Origin: Vibrio tubiashii
Lineage (GTDB): Bacteria; Pseudomonadota; Gammaproteobacteria; Enterobacterales; Vibrionaceae
Direction: 5' to 3'
NCBI RefSeq assembly: GCF_028551255.1
Contig: NZ_CP117030.1
Location: forward strand, 1,178,001 to 1,242,000
DNA: 64,000 nt
This document shows positions 27,988 through 36,852 of this stretch, piece after piece (position 1 is the stretch's first letter; every line of letters begins with the position of its first letter). The notes under the pieces are model-generated. The model made no database searches. It was not told the origin of the DNA and was given only the letters and a program-made list of their open reading frames with translations. A program made the position numbers and the translations under genes.

Positions 27988-28962
27988 TTAAGCGTAGTTA
28001 GCAGACCATTGCTCTAGCACAGTTTGATACGGCTTGATGAAGTGCTCTTGAGCAAACTTCCCTTGCTCTATTGCCAGTCGACTACGTTCTTCTCGGTCAT
28101 ACACAATTTGCGTTAGAGAGTGATCGCTGTTCTTCAAGCTTGGTTGGTAAGATTTACCCGCAACCGCGTTCGCGTTGTAGATCTCTGGACGATAGATCTT
28201 TTGGAACGTTTCCATTGTGCTGATCGTGCTGATCAATTCTAAATTGGTGTAATCGTTGAGCAGATCACCAAAGAAGTAGAACGCAAAAGGAGCAACACTG
28301 TTTGGTGGCATGAAGTAACGGACTTGTAGACCCATTTTCTGGAAATACTGTTCTGTCAGTGAAGACTCATTTGGCTCATATTCATAACCTAGCACTGGGT
28401 GCTGATTTTCCGTGCGATGATAAGTCTTGTTATCCGACACGCTTAAACAGATAACTGGGCGCTTTTTGAAGTTCTGCTTGTAGGTTGATGAATTAACAAA
28501 ATGCTTGAATAGTTTGCCATGCAGATCACCAAAACCTTCTGGGATGGTGAATTGAGGCTTATCTTTGTTGTGATCAAGGAGCAAAACGCTAAAGTCGTAA
28601 TCACGAACATAAGAAGAAAAGTTGTTACCGACAATGCCTTCAATACGCTCATTCGTTTTATGATCGACAATGTAGGTCTTTAAAACTTCAATCGAAGGAA
28701 AGCTTTCAGCGCCAGCTTCTATATCCATATCTACCGAAACGATTTCAAGCTCAACAGAGTAGCGGTCGCCATTAGGGTTATCCCAATGCGCGAGGGCATT
28801 GAAATTATTATCAATCATATTAAGCGCATTACGCAGGTTCTGTTGACGACTCTCACCTCTCGCTAAATTAGCGAAGTTAGTCGTAATACGTGTGCTGTCT
28901 GACGGGCTGTAGTTCTCATCAAGACTGAGGCTCTTAATGCTAAATGTGAATTCTTTGCTCAT
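27988..28962 (-). CDS. mesX: DUF1852 protein, MesX-type partner of the methionine synthase
   Basis: 324 residues with no signal peptide or membrane segment. I recognise it as DUF1852 from its N-terminus (EFTFSIKSLSLDENYSPSDS, RITTNFANLARGE) and from its position directly before a MetE-core gene. In the described system MesX is required with MesD and the reaction depends on oxygen; the methyl donor is not established. An inverted repeat lies in the leader 74-136 bases upstream. The symbol rests on family and context, not on alignment. Confidence 0.8.
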   Translation of the reverse strand: MSKEFTFSIKSLSLDENYSPSDSTRITTNFANLARGESRQQNLRNALNMIDNNFNALAHWDNPNGDRYSVELEIVSVDMDIEAGAESFPSIEVLKTYIVDHKTNERIEGIVGNNFSSYVRDYDFSVLLLDHNKDKPQFTIPEGFGDLHGKLFKHFVNSSTYKQNFKKRPVICLSVSDNKTYHRTENQHPVLGYEYEPNESSLTEQYFQKMGLQVRYFMPPNSVAPFAFYFFGDLLNDYTNLELISTISTMETFQKIYRPEIYNANAVAGKSYQPSLKNSDHSLTQIVYDREERSRLAIEQGKFAQEHFIKPYQTVLEQWSANYA

Positions 28963-29035
28963 AACGTTCTGTATCCTATTTCCTTAGATGAAAGCTGATT
29001 TAGTTCCTACTCTTTCCATTTTATTTTTTGATTTT

Positions 29036-29098
29036 TCTAGACAGCGGCTAATAAGCTCTACAACAGCCCTGAGATCAAAAGGCTTAATTCTGTCTAGA
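29036..29098 (-). promoter_or_regulatory. Inverted repeat in the mesX leader
   Basis: TCTAGACAG (29036-29044) and CTGTCTAGA (29090-29098) are exact reverse complements, 45 bp apart. On the mesX strand this would close a long stem-loop with further partial pairing inside. Each arm contains TAGACA/TGTCTA, faintly like MetJ half-sites (AGACGTCT), but no known riboswitch consensus is recognised. Confidence 0.4.
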
Positions 29099-29204
29099 TA
29101 TAAGAGTAGGTTTCTTTATAACGTTGATTCACATTCTAAGAACAATGGTATTACTTCAAATACATCATGAGAAAAATTCATACAAGGAGAAATAGAGCCA
29201 GTTT

Positions 29205-30110
29205 TTATAACTTACACACTTGAAGTTCTTGCTTTAGTTCCTCTATAACCATTTTGCCAATTCTTGATAACTCACGATTGGGATAGACGGCATAAATCGA
29301 CTCATCAACCGGAAACTGTAGCTCTGGTAATAGCTGAATCAACTCACCTTTTCTCAATTTCTCCGCAACCATAAAGTTTGTTGGAACAAAGAAACGCTTG
29401 CCGCTTTCAACACAGATGTTCAGCTGCTCTGCATCGTTGATACAAATATTTGCGTTTATGTCAAAGGTGTGCATTTTTCCTTCTTCATCAAGGTAATTAA
29501 AGGCTTTGTTGGTGTGCCCTTTACGACCATAAACGATAGCAGGCAGATCCTTCAGCTCATCTAGGGACTTGGGCTGCCCATATTGGGCAACAAACTCAGG
29601 ACTTGCAGCGAGCAACATATGCACATCGAGTAACTTTTGGCCAATCAGGTCAATGTTTTTCGGTTTCCAAACACGAATCGCCATATCAAAACGATCTTTA
29701 ATAATGTCGACGTGATGGTCATCCAGCTCCAGCTCAATATTGATGCCCGGGTATTGATCACATAGACGCTCTACTATAGGAAAAACAAACTTTCTCCCTA
29801 TATAAACTGCACTGGTAATTCGTAAAGTGCCACTGAGTTCATTGGATTGCTCTTGAGCTATGTTCGACACGTTCTTAACCATTTCGTTAATTTGCCTTGC
29901 ACTCTCGTAGGCTTGCCTGCCAGCGTCTGTTAACCCGAGCGCCCGTGTTGACCGATTGAGTAATGTCACCCCTAGATCCGACTCTAACTTTTTTATCTGC
30001 CTCGTGATGTAGGACACATTGGTCTCTCTCACATCGGCGGCCCCCGTAAAGCTACCCTGATCAACAACATCAGCAAATACTTGAAGCAATTTAGGATCAA
30101 GCCTCTTCAT
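29205..30110 (-). CDS. LysR-family transcriptional regulator
   Basis: 301 residues. The HTH lies at 1-60 (SFTGAADVRETNVSYITRQI) and the CrgA-like substrate domain at 90-295. It is upstream of mesX on the same strand with a 242-bp gap, and divergent from the ABM monooxygenase gene (117 bp), its most likely target. A link to the methionine genes is possible but not indicated by more than position. Confidence 0.88.
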   Translation of the reverse strand: MKRLDPKLLQVFADVVDQGSFTGAADVRETNVSYITRQIKKLESDLGVTLLNRSTRALGLTDAGRQAYESARQINEMVKNVSNIAQEQSNELSGTLRITSAVYIGRKFVFPIVERLCDQYPGINIELELDDHHVDIIKDRFDMAIRVWKPKNIDLIGQKLLDVHMLLAASPEFVAQYGQPKSLDELKDLPAIVYGRKGHTNKAFNYLDEEGKMHTFDINANICINDAEQLNICVESGKRFFVPTNFMVAEKLRKGELIQLLPELQFPVDESIYAVYPNRELSRIGKMVIEELKQELQVCKL

Positions 30111-30227
30111 AGAATCTTCCTATTATTTCCAAAAGTGACAAATTCATTTTGCTATTTATTGTATTTTTATGAAACAAAAAGTTACTTAAAATCTTCTACA
30201 TCGACAAGAATGATGCAGGAGAGACCT

Positions 30228-30527
30228 ATGATTATTGTAACCGTAGCAGGAAAAGTGAAACCTGAATTTAAACAAACCTTTTTAGACCACATGACTGAGC
30301 TTGCAGACACTGTTCGCGCCGAAAAAGGTTGTATTAAATATCAGCAGAACATAACCGCCGAAGATGACTCGATACTGTTTCTATATGAAGAATGGGAAAC
30401 GCTTGAAGCGCTTCAAACGCATTTACAAACACCCCATATGGCAGAACACTTCGAACAAGCGCGCCCATGGTTTGACTGGGTTGATATGAAAACCTTCGAA
30501 GCTTCTGAGTTCGCGTTAGAAGGTTAA
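30228..30527 (+). CDS. Antibiotic biosynthesis monooxygenase (ABM) domain protein
   Basis: 99 residues from the ATG at 30228, with AGGAGAG upstream. The ABM/YgiN dimeric ferredoxin-like fold is recognisable: IIVTVAGKVKPEFKQTFLDH, EKGCIKYQ and ILFLYEEWETLEALQTHLQT. YgiN-like members act as quinol monooxygenases; others bind haem. Divergent from a LysR gene, so probably inducible by a small aromatic or redox compound. Confidence 0.85.
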   Translation: MIIVTVAGKVKPEFKQTFLDHMTELADTVRAEKGCIKYQQNITAEDDSILFLYEEWETLEALQTHLQTPHMAEHFEQARPWFDWVDMKTFEASEFALEG

Positions 30528-30611
30528 TCCCCAACATTGAGCCATGGCATATTTAACAGCCACCGCTTACTTGCTGTTTACAAAGCCTTTTCAACCTATA
30601 TCCACTTAGAT

Positions 30612-30640
30612 GAGCTAGCTATCCTAGCTCTTTTAGTGTT
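30612..30640 (+). terminator. Rho-independent terminator after ABM gene
   Basis: GAGCTAG and CTAGCTC stem, 5-base loop, then TTTTAGTGTTTTT. Confidence 0.75.
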
Positions 30641-30715
30641 TTTCCCCGCCCAAAGGGTCCATCAATATTTGCCTTTCTGCCGATAATCGACAAAAGCAGC
30701 CTTAGGAACTTTACA

Positions 30716-31942
30716 ATGAATACTGCGTCCGTCCAAAACACCTCTAAACAACCAAGCGTAGGAATTACGCTTTTGGCTGGTTTGCCTCTTTTTACTCTAC
30801 TTCCATTGGGATTGGATTTTTTCCTTCCAGCCATGTATCAAATTGGAGAGTATTTCAACAACGCATCTATCCCCCCCTTAGCCATAAGTGTCTACATGCT
30901 TTTCTGGGGAATTGGGCAACTCGTCTGGGGCGGGATTGCTGACGTAATAGGCAAAAAGAAGATTGCCATCATTGGATTAGTTGTCTATACCATGGCTTCA
31001 TTGATGATCGCTATTGTTGATTCAGAGAGTGCCTTTGCATTTTTGTTCTACCGAGCTTTACAAAGTTTTGGCGGCAGCGCTTGTTTCACCGCAATCTTCG
31101 CTTTAATTAGAACGCGGTTTGATGGTGAGGAGCTCAATAAATCATACAGTTACCTCAATGGTATTCTTGCATTTATACCGGTTAGCGCCCCACTACTTGG
31201 TGCCTACATCCTTGAGAACAATCCATGGCTTTACCTATTTACTCTAATGGCCATACTAGGTTTGGTCAGTCTCATTTGGATTGCATTTAGCCTACCTGCC
31301 GATGGTAAGAAACTGGGCAGCCAACAAAACAAGGAAAGCAGTAATTCGGCTATCAAAGGGTACTGGGAAGTGCTCAAAAATGTTCGTTTTCGATCTTACC
31401 TATTTTTCGCTGCAACAGGCCAGATGTTGTTTATTTATTACTTAACAGTGGCGCCAACTTATCTGATAGGCAAGCTCGGCACCTCACAAGTTGAGTTTGG
31501 TCAGATGTTTATGATCATCGCAGTTGTTTTCATGGTAATCAGTTTTGCCGCTCCGAAGCTTAGTAGCTATCTCACCATTCGAACTATAATCGGGTTGGCA
31601 CTTTCACTGATTATTGTAGGAGGGTGCACAATGTACGCGATGAGCGGTACCAACACATGGTACGCCTTTATTGGTCCAATGACTCCTATTGCAGTAGGTT
31701 GTACCATTTTACTTAGTTGTTGCCCAGCCAATGCTCTGGCAGATTTTAAACACATCTCTGGTATCGCTAGTGGGCTTTATACCTCGATTACCTTTGGTGT
31801 GGGGTCTTTGATATCATCAGTCTTTGTTAATGTCATTGATAGCGCAGACCTTGCACGTGTCTCACTGGTTTACGTCGTTTGTGCGATGCTAGCTCTGCTT
31901 TTACTTTTGACCAACACAACAGTGAATAGTGATTCGCAATAG
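30716..31942 (+). CDS. Bcr/CflA-type MFS drug exporter
   Basis: 408 residues, twelve membrane helices. PLGLDFFLPAMYQIGEYF in helix 1 and WGIGQLVWGGIADVIGKKKI (loop 2-3 motif) mark the Bcr/CflA family of drug:H+ antiporters. PVSAPLLGAYILENNPWLYLF is the helix 5 to 6 region. Chloramphenicol, bicyclomycin or sulfonamide-like substrates are known in the family; the substrate here is unknown. Confidence 0.88.
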   Translation: MNTASVQNTSKQPSVGITLLAGLPLFTLLPLGLDFFLPAMYQIGEYFNNASIPPLAISVYMLFWGIGQLVWGGIADVIGKKKIAIIGLVVYTMASLMIAIVDSESAFAFLFYRALQSFGGSACFTAIFALIRTRFDGEELNKSYSYLNGILAFIPVSAPLLGAYILENNPWLYLFTLMAILGLVSLIWIAFSLPADGKKLGSQQNKESSNSAIKGYWEVLKNVRFRSYLFFAATGQMLFIYYLTVAPTYLIGKLGTSQVEFGQMFMIIAVVFMVISFAAPKLSSYLTIRTIIGLALSLIIVGGCTMYAMSGTNTWYAFIGPMTPIAVGCTILLSCCPANALADFKHISGIASGLYTSITFGVGSLISSVFVNVIDSADLARVSLVYVVCAMLALLLLLTNTTVNSDSQ

Positions 31943-31950
31943 GTTCAATC

Positions 31951-31984
31951 AGTAAACCCTTTGACTTTCTGCGGAGGGTTTACT
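31951..31984 (+). terminator. Stem-loop after the MFS gene
   Basis: AGTAAACCCT and AGGGTTTACT are perfectly complementary with a 14-base loop. No T-run follows, so it is a weak candidate. Confidence 0.35.
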
Positions 31985-32023
31985 CAAGAAACACGTTATT
32001 CTTTAATCACAATCAATGATTAG

Positions 32024-32366
32024 CAATTCAACATCATACTGCTCTTTCAAGAGAAAGAGCTTCAGTTTAACACCTTCAACAACAAGGTGGCATGGGATAT
32101 AGGTTGCGCGATCAAACACGCCGCAGAGCAACAATCTGTCACAGTTGCAATAGAGATCTTTTGCTTTGGTCAGGTGCTATTTAGTTATGCCATGCAAGTT
32201 ACAAGCACATATCGACGCCACTGAATACTGTGCCCATGGAGGTTCATTCCCTGTTCGCATCAAACACTGTGGCGTAGTCGGAGCAATTACCGTTGCTGGT
32301 CTTCCCCAACTCGATGACCATAACCTAGTGGTTAGTGTATTGAGAAAATACCTAATTGAGCACTAA
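32024..32366 (+). pseudogene. Remnant of a UPF0303 (GlcG-like fold) gene
   Basis: Two fragments of the same family lie in different frames. From about 32024, in the frame of 32057, LLFQEKELQFNTFNNKVAWDIGCAIKHAA to IEIFCFGQVLFSYAM matches the N-terminal half. From about 32190, EYCAHGGSFPVRI and GVVGAITVAGLPQLDDHNLV is the C-terminal half. The middle (about 50 residues by family length) is deleted, the junction is out of frame near 32190, and a TAG at 32021 removes the start. The gene is non-functional. Confidence 0.75.
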
Positions 32367-32935
32367 CCCATACTTCCCTTGACGTGTTGTAAGGTATCCA
32401 CATCAACTAACTGCCTAAGCTGTGTAGTTAAATCATCATAGCCTGTGTGTTTTTGGCCGTAGGTTAGGTTAAACGCGTAATCGAAGTCACTAGGGTTTTG
32501 TCCTTGGTTATGCTGAAGCATGGTTTCAATCTTATCTAACGCTTTAACTAGTCTAGCCTCATCTGTGCTCATTTGGTCATACTCGGTCCATAAAGTGAGT
32601 AGTTCCTCTCGTTGGGCAGCTTTAAGAGGGGCGATCAAGATCAGTAGATCTTGTTTCTCTAACTCACTTTTGTTGCTGACACGATGTTGCAACGGCGCTG
32701 GAATATCACCACTGACGGCTTCGGCAAGATCATGAATGATGCACAGCTTGAGTATTTTTAAGCTATCCAATTGCGGGTATTCGTCAGTCAGCAACATCGC
32801 CAGTAAGGAAAGGCGCCAAGTATGTTCAGCGGTACTCTCTTGGCGACCGCTTTCTGTCCAAGCGGTTCTCAGCGTCGATTTTAACTTCTCCGCTTGTTGG
32901 AGAAAATGAATAATACTCTGTAACTTATTGATCAT
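32363..32935 (-). CDS. HD-domain phosphohydrolase (YfbR/HDDC2-like)
   Basis: 190 residues. H-x..HD..D ligands are visible in STAEHTWRLSLLAM and CIIHDLAEAVSGDIPA, then DEARLVKALDKIETMLQH. The family contains 5'-nucleotidases acting on deoxynucleoside monophosphates. The C-terminus overlaps the end of the decayed UPF0303 gene by four bases. It lies near the nucleoside island and may serve nucleotide salvage. Confidence 0.82.
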   Translation of the reverse strand: MINKLQSIIHFLQQAEKLKSTLRTAWTESGRQESTAEHTWRLSLLAMLLTDEYPQLDSLKILKLCIIHDLAEAVSGDIPAPLQHRVSNKSELEKQDLLILIAPLKAAQREELLTLWTEYDQMSTDEARLVKALDKIETMLQHNQGQNPSDFDYAFNLTYGQKHTGYDDLTTQLRQLVDVDTLQHVKGSMG

Positions 32936-32974
32936 AAATGTGATTCTGTAGATTTTAATTTCTTAGAACGCGCT

Positions 32975-33658
32975 TCATTCAAACTCGGTCGGGCTGACAT
33001 CGGCAAGCTTCTCAATATTATGTACTTGCACCGATTTGTTCTTGTAATCGATCAGTTTCTGCTCTGCAAGTGACTTAAGCGAACGATTGAGTTGGCGAAC
33101 TGAAACGCCAAGCATAGCGGCGATAGACTCTCTTTTTTCGAGTCGAATAGTGAGCCCCTCGGACTCTGCTCGATACGCCAAATATTTCCTGACTTTAAAC
33201 ACCGCCTTAAACGCGGCATTGGAGTGTAGCTGCGATGAATTGTACAACTTATTGCTTAATTGTCGGCAGATGAATCTCAGGAAAGCGGGATCGCAAAGAC
33301 CAAACTGCTCGACTTTGCTGATCGGGATCTCAAGTATATAAGTATCGGACAAAGCCTTCACCGTACTAACGGTCTGCGCTACTTGATGATGAAACAACTC
33401 GAGGTCTCCAATCACGCTGAACGCCTTCTCGATGGAGAAAACCGCTCGGTTACCATCCCTCTCATAATGTTCGACTTGAAGTTTACCCTCGACTACCAGA
33501 TGCAGTTTGGTCAATCGACTGCCTTGAGCAATAAGGTACTCACCTGGCGTGAGTTTGGTTAACCTCATAGAGTCGATAAGTTGAGGTGAAAAATGACGAT
33601 CTAATGAATAAGAGCTGACAAAGGCAGCAATCAGTTTTTTATTAGCTAGCTTCTCCAT
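32975..33658 (-). CDS. Crp/Fnr-family regulator, YeiL-like
   Basis: 227 residues. A cyclic nucleotide-binding-like beta roll (about 20-135; GEYLIAQGSRLTKLHLVVEGKL) is followed by a Crp-type winged helix (about 150-220; RESIAAMLGVSVRQLNRSLKSL). The ring of cAMP-contacting residues is not evident. E. coli YeiL is a similar Crp-like protein encoded beside a nucleoside hydrolase and a sugar kinase, which matches this neighbourhood. It is read from the same strand as ribokinase, whose frameshifted end overlaps it by 17 bases. Confidence 0.85.
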   Translation of the reverse strand: MEKLANKKLIAAFVSSYSLDRHFSPQLIDSMRLTKLTPGEYLIAQGSRLTKLHLVVEGKLQVEHYERDGNRAVFSIEKAFSVIGDLELFHHQVAQTVSTVKALSDTYILEIPISKVEQFGLCDPAFLRFICRQLSNKLYNSSQLHSNAAFKAVFKVRKYLAYRAESEGLTIRLEKRESIAAMLGVSVRQLNRSLKSLAEQKLIDYKNKSVQVHNIEKLADVSPTEFE

Positions 33659-34625
33659 CGCGATCGTCTTCCTTCCTGTCTGTGTTGAGGTTTAGTTTAT
33701 TTAGAAGCCCCAAGCATACGCTCGGCAACCAAATGACCTTCTGGCATGTTTGCCGCCCTTTTCGTTCAACTGCCAATGATGCGTATGCCGTGGCGTAATG
33801 AACTGCGTCAGCCAGAGACACACCTTTAGCAACCTGACTGGCGAGAGCGCCATTAAAGGCATCGCCTGCTCCCGTCGTGTCTATGGGAGTAGCTTTGAAG
33901 CTCTCAACAAAATGATACTCTTGCCCATCATAAGCCAGTGCGCCTTGCGAGCCCAAGGTAATGACTACATTCGCGATTTTATCTAAGCTATTTAAAATTC
34001 TAGCGGCCATTTTAGCATCGTCTAAACACTTTATCGTAATCCCGGTGAGCTTTTTCGCTTCGGTTTCATTCGGCGTGATGATGTCGGTGAAAGGTAGTAG
34101 CGCTGTCACCTCTTTGGAGTATGGCGCAGGGTTCAAAATCGTGGTTACATTGTGTTTTTTAGCAGTCTTCATAGCCGTCAAAATGGCATCAGAATTGTTT
34201 TCTAATTGAACCAGAAGAACTTTGTTTTCGCGAATCTCCGGTTGGAAACACCTAATTTCTTGATTGGAGACATTCCCGTTTGCTCCAAGGTTGATAGCAA
34301 GAAAGTTCTCCCTATCTGACTCGCGTACAAAAATGTTCGCCATACCAGTCGGATGATCGTCTGATTTCAACAAATGCAAACGGTAGAAATTGCACCTTTC
34401 TAAGGCATTTTCAGCGTAGGTAGAAAACTGATCTTTCCCTATTTTGCTAAGAAAACTAACATCAGCACCATTTTGTTGCGCTGCATAGGCTTGGTTAGCC
34501 CCTTTGCCACCACTGCCTAAGTTAAACCCTTTCGACGTTACACTTTGTCCTGGCAGAGGAAACTCTTCAACGACAGACACCATATCGATATTGTAAGAGC
34601 CGAATACAAACACTCGCTCATTCAT
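33642..34625 (-). CDS. rbsK: Ribokinase with frameshifted C-terminus
   Basis: PfkB-family kinase that phosphorylates ribose at O5. GSGGKGANQAY binds sugar, and DTTGAGDAFNGAL holds the catalytic Asp and anion hole. From the ATG at 34625 the frame is normal until ERKGR, then reads through to 33642. Adding one C to the CCC at 33756-33758 (one G on the coding strand) restores ERKGAANMPEGHLVAERMLG and a stop at 33697, giving 309 residues, exactly the E. coli length. The present protein has about 36 foreign residues replacing the last 20. Catalytic residues precede the break, so activity may survive. Confidence 0.85.
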   Translation of the reverse strand: MNERVFVFGSYNIDMVSVVEEFPLPGQSVTSKGFNLGSGGKGANQAYAAQQNGADVSFLSKIGKDQFSTYAENALERCNFYRLHLLKSDDHPTGMANIFVRESDRENFLAINLGANGNVSNQEIRCFQPEIRENKVLLVQLENNSDAILTAMKTAKKHNVTTILNPAPYSKEVTALLPFTDIITPNETEAKKLTGITIKCLDDAKMAARILNSLDKIANVVITLGSQGALAYDGQEYHFVESFKATPIDTTGAGDAFNGALASQVAKGVSLADAVHYATAYASLAVERKGRQTCQKVIWLPSVCLGLLNKLNLNTDRKEDDRDGEAS

Positions 34626-34657
34626 CACTACATCCCCTTGTTCACTTATTGATTGGT

Positions 34658-34675
34658 ACGGTTAGCGTTAACCGT
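34658..34675. promoter_or_regulatory. Near-perfect palindrome between ribokinase and nucleoside hydrolase genes
   Basis: ACGGTTA-GCGT-TAACCGT is a 7-bp inverted repeat with a 4-bp centre, located 33 bases before the ribokinase start and 127 bases before the nucleoside hydrolase start. It is a candidate operator for the YeiL-like regulator or a LacI-type repressor encoded elsewhere. Confidence 0.45.
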
Positions 34676-34801
34676 CTTGCTCTGTTTTATTGACTCAAAT
34701 AGTGCGTTTCCACTTAGATTGAAAAAAGGACAAATGACCTTTTTCGTATCGCTACGCCAACTTAGTCTTTCGCTATACCAAAAACAAAAGGATGAGAGAC
34801 G

Positions 34802-35749
34802 ATGAGACACTTACTGATAGACACAGATACCGCTTCTGATGATGCCGTTGCTTTATTAATGGCATTGCGAGAGCCTTCGGTACGCGTAGAAGCGATAACC
34901 ACGGTGGCAGGAAACTGTGCGATACCGCAATGCAAACGCAATGCGCTAATCTGCGTAGAGAAAGCGGCGACGTACGTTCCTCCGGTTTATGCCGGAATGA
35001 CTAAGCCATTATTTCGTGAGCATTTTACTTCTCACCATATTCATGGCGAAGACGGTATGGGCGATATGAATCTCCCTGAGCCTGAGCTAACGATTGAAAA
35101 TCAGCACGCCGTCGATGCCATGATTGACTATTCCTACCGATTTAAAGGTGAACTGGAAATAATAACCTTAGGCCCACTGACTAACTTGGCTATGGCAGTG
35201 CTCAAAGATCCTAATTTTGCTCGTAACATTAAGCAGGTCACAGTGATGGGAGGCGCTGGCCTAACGCCGGGGAACATTACTCCGCTGGCTGAGTTTAACT
35301 TCTATGTTGATGCGGAAGCCGTCCACCTTGTGTTGCAGTCCGGTTTACCGCTCAACATTGTTGGCTGGGAAATCGGCATGGGTGAAGCCTTTATCGGCGA
35401 GCAAGACATAAAACAACTCAATGAGCTCGGTGAACTCGGTCAGTTTGCAGTTCGTTGTAACAAGACACTTATGCAGTTCAATGCCGGGAGAACGGAGCGT
35501 GTTGGGTTCGATCTGCCTGATCCTACAACCATGGCGGTTGCCCTCTATCCAGAAATTGTTGAATCATCCATAACGGCTTATTCATGGATCGAGTACCAAA
35601 GCGAGAAGAGTTACGGCCACTTTGTGATTGACTCCACCAATCTGACGCACAAACCTGAAAACGCAAATGTCATCACCAAAATTAAAGATGGATACTTTAA
35701 GCGTAAGCTGTTTGAACTGTTGGCAACAGAGCCTACTTTTGGAGAATGA
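34802..35749 (+). CDS. Nucleoside hydrolase (IunH/Rih family)
   Basis: 315 residues. The DTDTASDD motif at residues 7-14 binds calcium and the ribose, HGEDGMGDMN supplies the loop and active-site region, and LGPLTNLAMA and VMGGAG are family hallmarks. It cleaves ribonucleosides into base and ribose. Ribose is then the substrate for the divergent ribokinase. AAAGGATGAG precedes the ATG. The next gene begins over its stop codon. Confidence 0.93.
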   Translation: MRHLLIDTDTASDDAVALLMALREPSVRVEAITTVAGNCAIPQCKRNALICVEKAATYVPPVYAGMTKPLFREHFTSHHIHGEDGMGDMNLPEPELTIENQHAVDAMIDYSYRFKGELEIITLGPLTNLAMAVLKDPNFARNIKQVTVMGGAGLTPGNITPLAEFNFYVDAEAVHLVLQSGLPLNIVGWEIGMGEAFIGEQDIKQLNELGELGQFAVRCNKTLMQFNAGRTERVGFDLPDPTTMAVALYPEIVESSITAYSWIEYQSEKSYGHFVIDSTNLTHKPENANVITKIKDGYFKRKLFELLATEPTFGE

Positions 35750-35751
35750 AC

Positions 35752-36744
35752 ATGACTAAATTTGACCCGCGTAAGTTGGCGAAAGTTGAACTGCACGTGC
35801 ATCTGGATACCTGTCTTAGCTATTACTTTGTTCGCAAAGTGTTTCCAGAAATGCGTTTGAAAACGTTCCAAGAAACCTTTATAGCGCCACACCAATGTGC
35901 CGATTTGGGGGACTTTTTAAGTAAAATCGCACCCATGTTGGATATTTTGCAAACTCAATCTGCGATTGAACAAGCGGTAGATGATCTCTTCGACCAATTC
36001 CAAGCTGATAATGTTATCTATGCAGAACTTCGTTTTGCCCCTCTTTTACATACTCGGTTGGGTATGAGGGCTGAGAGAGTCGTCGAAATTACCTTGTCAG
36101 CGATGGAAAAGGCTGCTCAGCGGTATCAAATTGAGGCTGGTTTGCTGTTATGTACATTACGACATTTCAGTGCGGAAGAGAGCATGCAAACCGCTAAATT
36201 GGTGACTCAATTTATGGATAGAGGTGTGGTGGGGTTGGATTTAGCTGCTGATGAAGCGCGCTTCCCATTAGACAATCATATTGCGCCATTTGCCCATGTG
36301 CGCAAAGCGGGTGGGAATGTCATTGCCCATGCTGGAGAGGCCAAAGGCGCAGACAGTGTGGCCGAGGTTTTGGACAAGTTGGATGTGACTCGCATAGGAC
36401 ATGGGGTAAGAAGTATTGAGCAGCCAGAGGTTATTGAGCGTCTGAAGCAGCAAAATACGTTACTCGAAGTTTGCCCAAGCTGTAATTTGGTGTGTAACGT
36501 GTTTGGTAGTATCCAAGAGCACTCGGTGGATAAACTTAAGCAAGCTGGGGTTAAGCTAAATATCAACACCGATGCCCGCACGATAGCCAACACCACGTTA
36601 AACAAAGAGTATCAGTTATTGCACGATGTGTTTGATTGGCAAGAGGCTGACTTTATCCAAACTAATTTGGATGCGCTCGATGCAAGCTTTATATCTCCAG
36701 AGTTGAAGGAGAGTTTGAAGCGTCGGATATCTTCTAGTCATTAA
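35752..36744 (+). CDS. add: Adenosine deaminase family protein
   Basis: 330 residues from the ATG at 35752, with GGAG seven bases before; an ATG at 35746 overlaps the previous stop. HVHLD (zinc), AHAGEAK, RIGHG and INTDAR mark the metal site. The second Asp of the usual TDD is Ala here, as in a subgroup of related deaminases. It converts adenosine to inosine, which the upstream nucleoside hydrolase could cleave. Operon partner of that gene, closed by a strong terminator. Confidence 0.87.
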   Translation: MTKFDPRKLAKVELHVHLDTCLSYYFVRKVFPEMRLKTFQETFIAPHQCADLGDFLSKIAPMLDILQTQSAIEQAVDDLFDQFQADNVIYAELRFAPLLHTRLGMRAERVVEITLSAMEKAAQRYQIEAGLLLCTLRHFSAEESMQTAKLVTQFMDRGVVGLDLAADEARFPLDNHIAPFAHVRKAGGNVIAHAGEAKGADSVAEVLDKLDVTRIGHGVRSIEQPEVIERLKQQNTLLEVCPSCNLVCNVFGSIQEHSVDKLKQAGVKLNINTDARTIANTTLNKEYQLLHDVFDWQEADFIQTNLDALDASFISPELKESLKRRISSSH

Positions 36745-36749
36745 CCCCT

Positions 36750-36785
36750 AAAGCTTCCGGAAACTGTCTCCGGAAGCTTTTTCTT
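36750..36785 (+). terminator. Rho-independent terminator after add
   Basis: AAAGCTTCCGGA and TCCGGAAGCTTT form a perfect 12-bp stem with a 7-base loop, followed by TTCTT. Confidence 0.9.
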
Positions 36786-36852
36786 AGGTGCCATATACGT
36801 GCAACAACTTATGCGAATAACGTTCGTACGTACGCCATCAATTATCTATCTA

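Noticed and set aside
31951..31984. Strong intrinsic terminator after the MFS gene
   Set aside because: The stem is perfect but no T-run follows, so it is kept only as a weak candidate.
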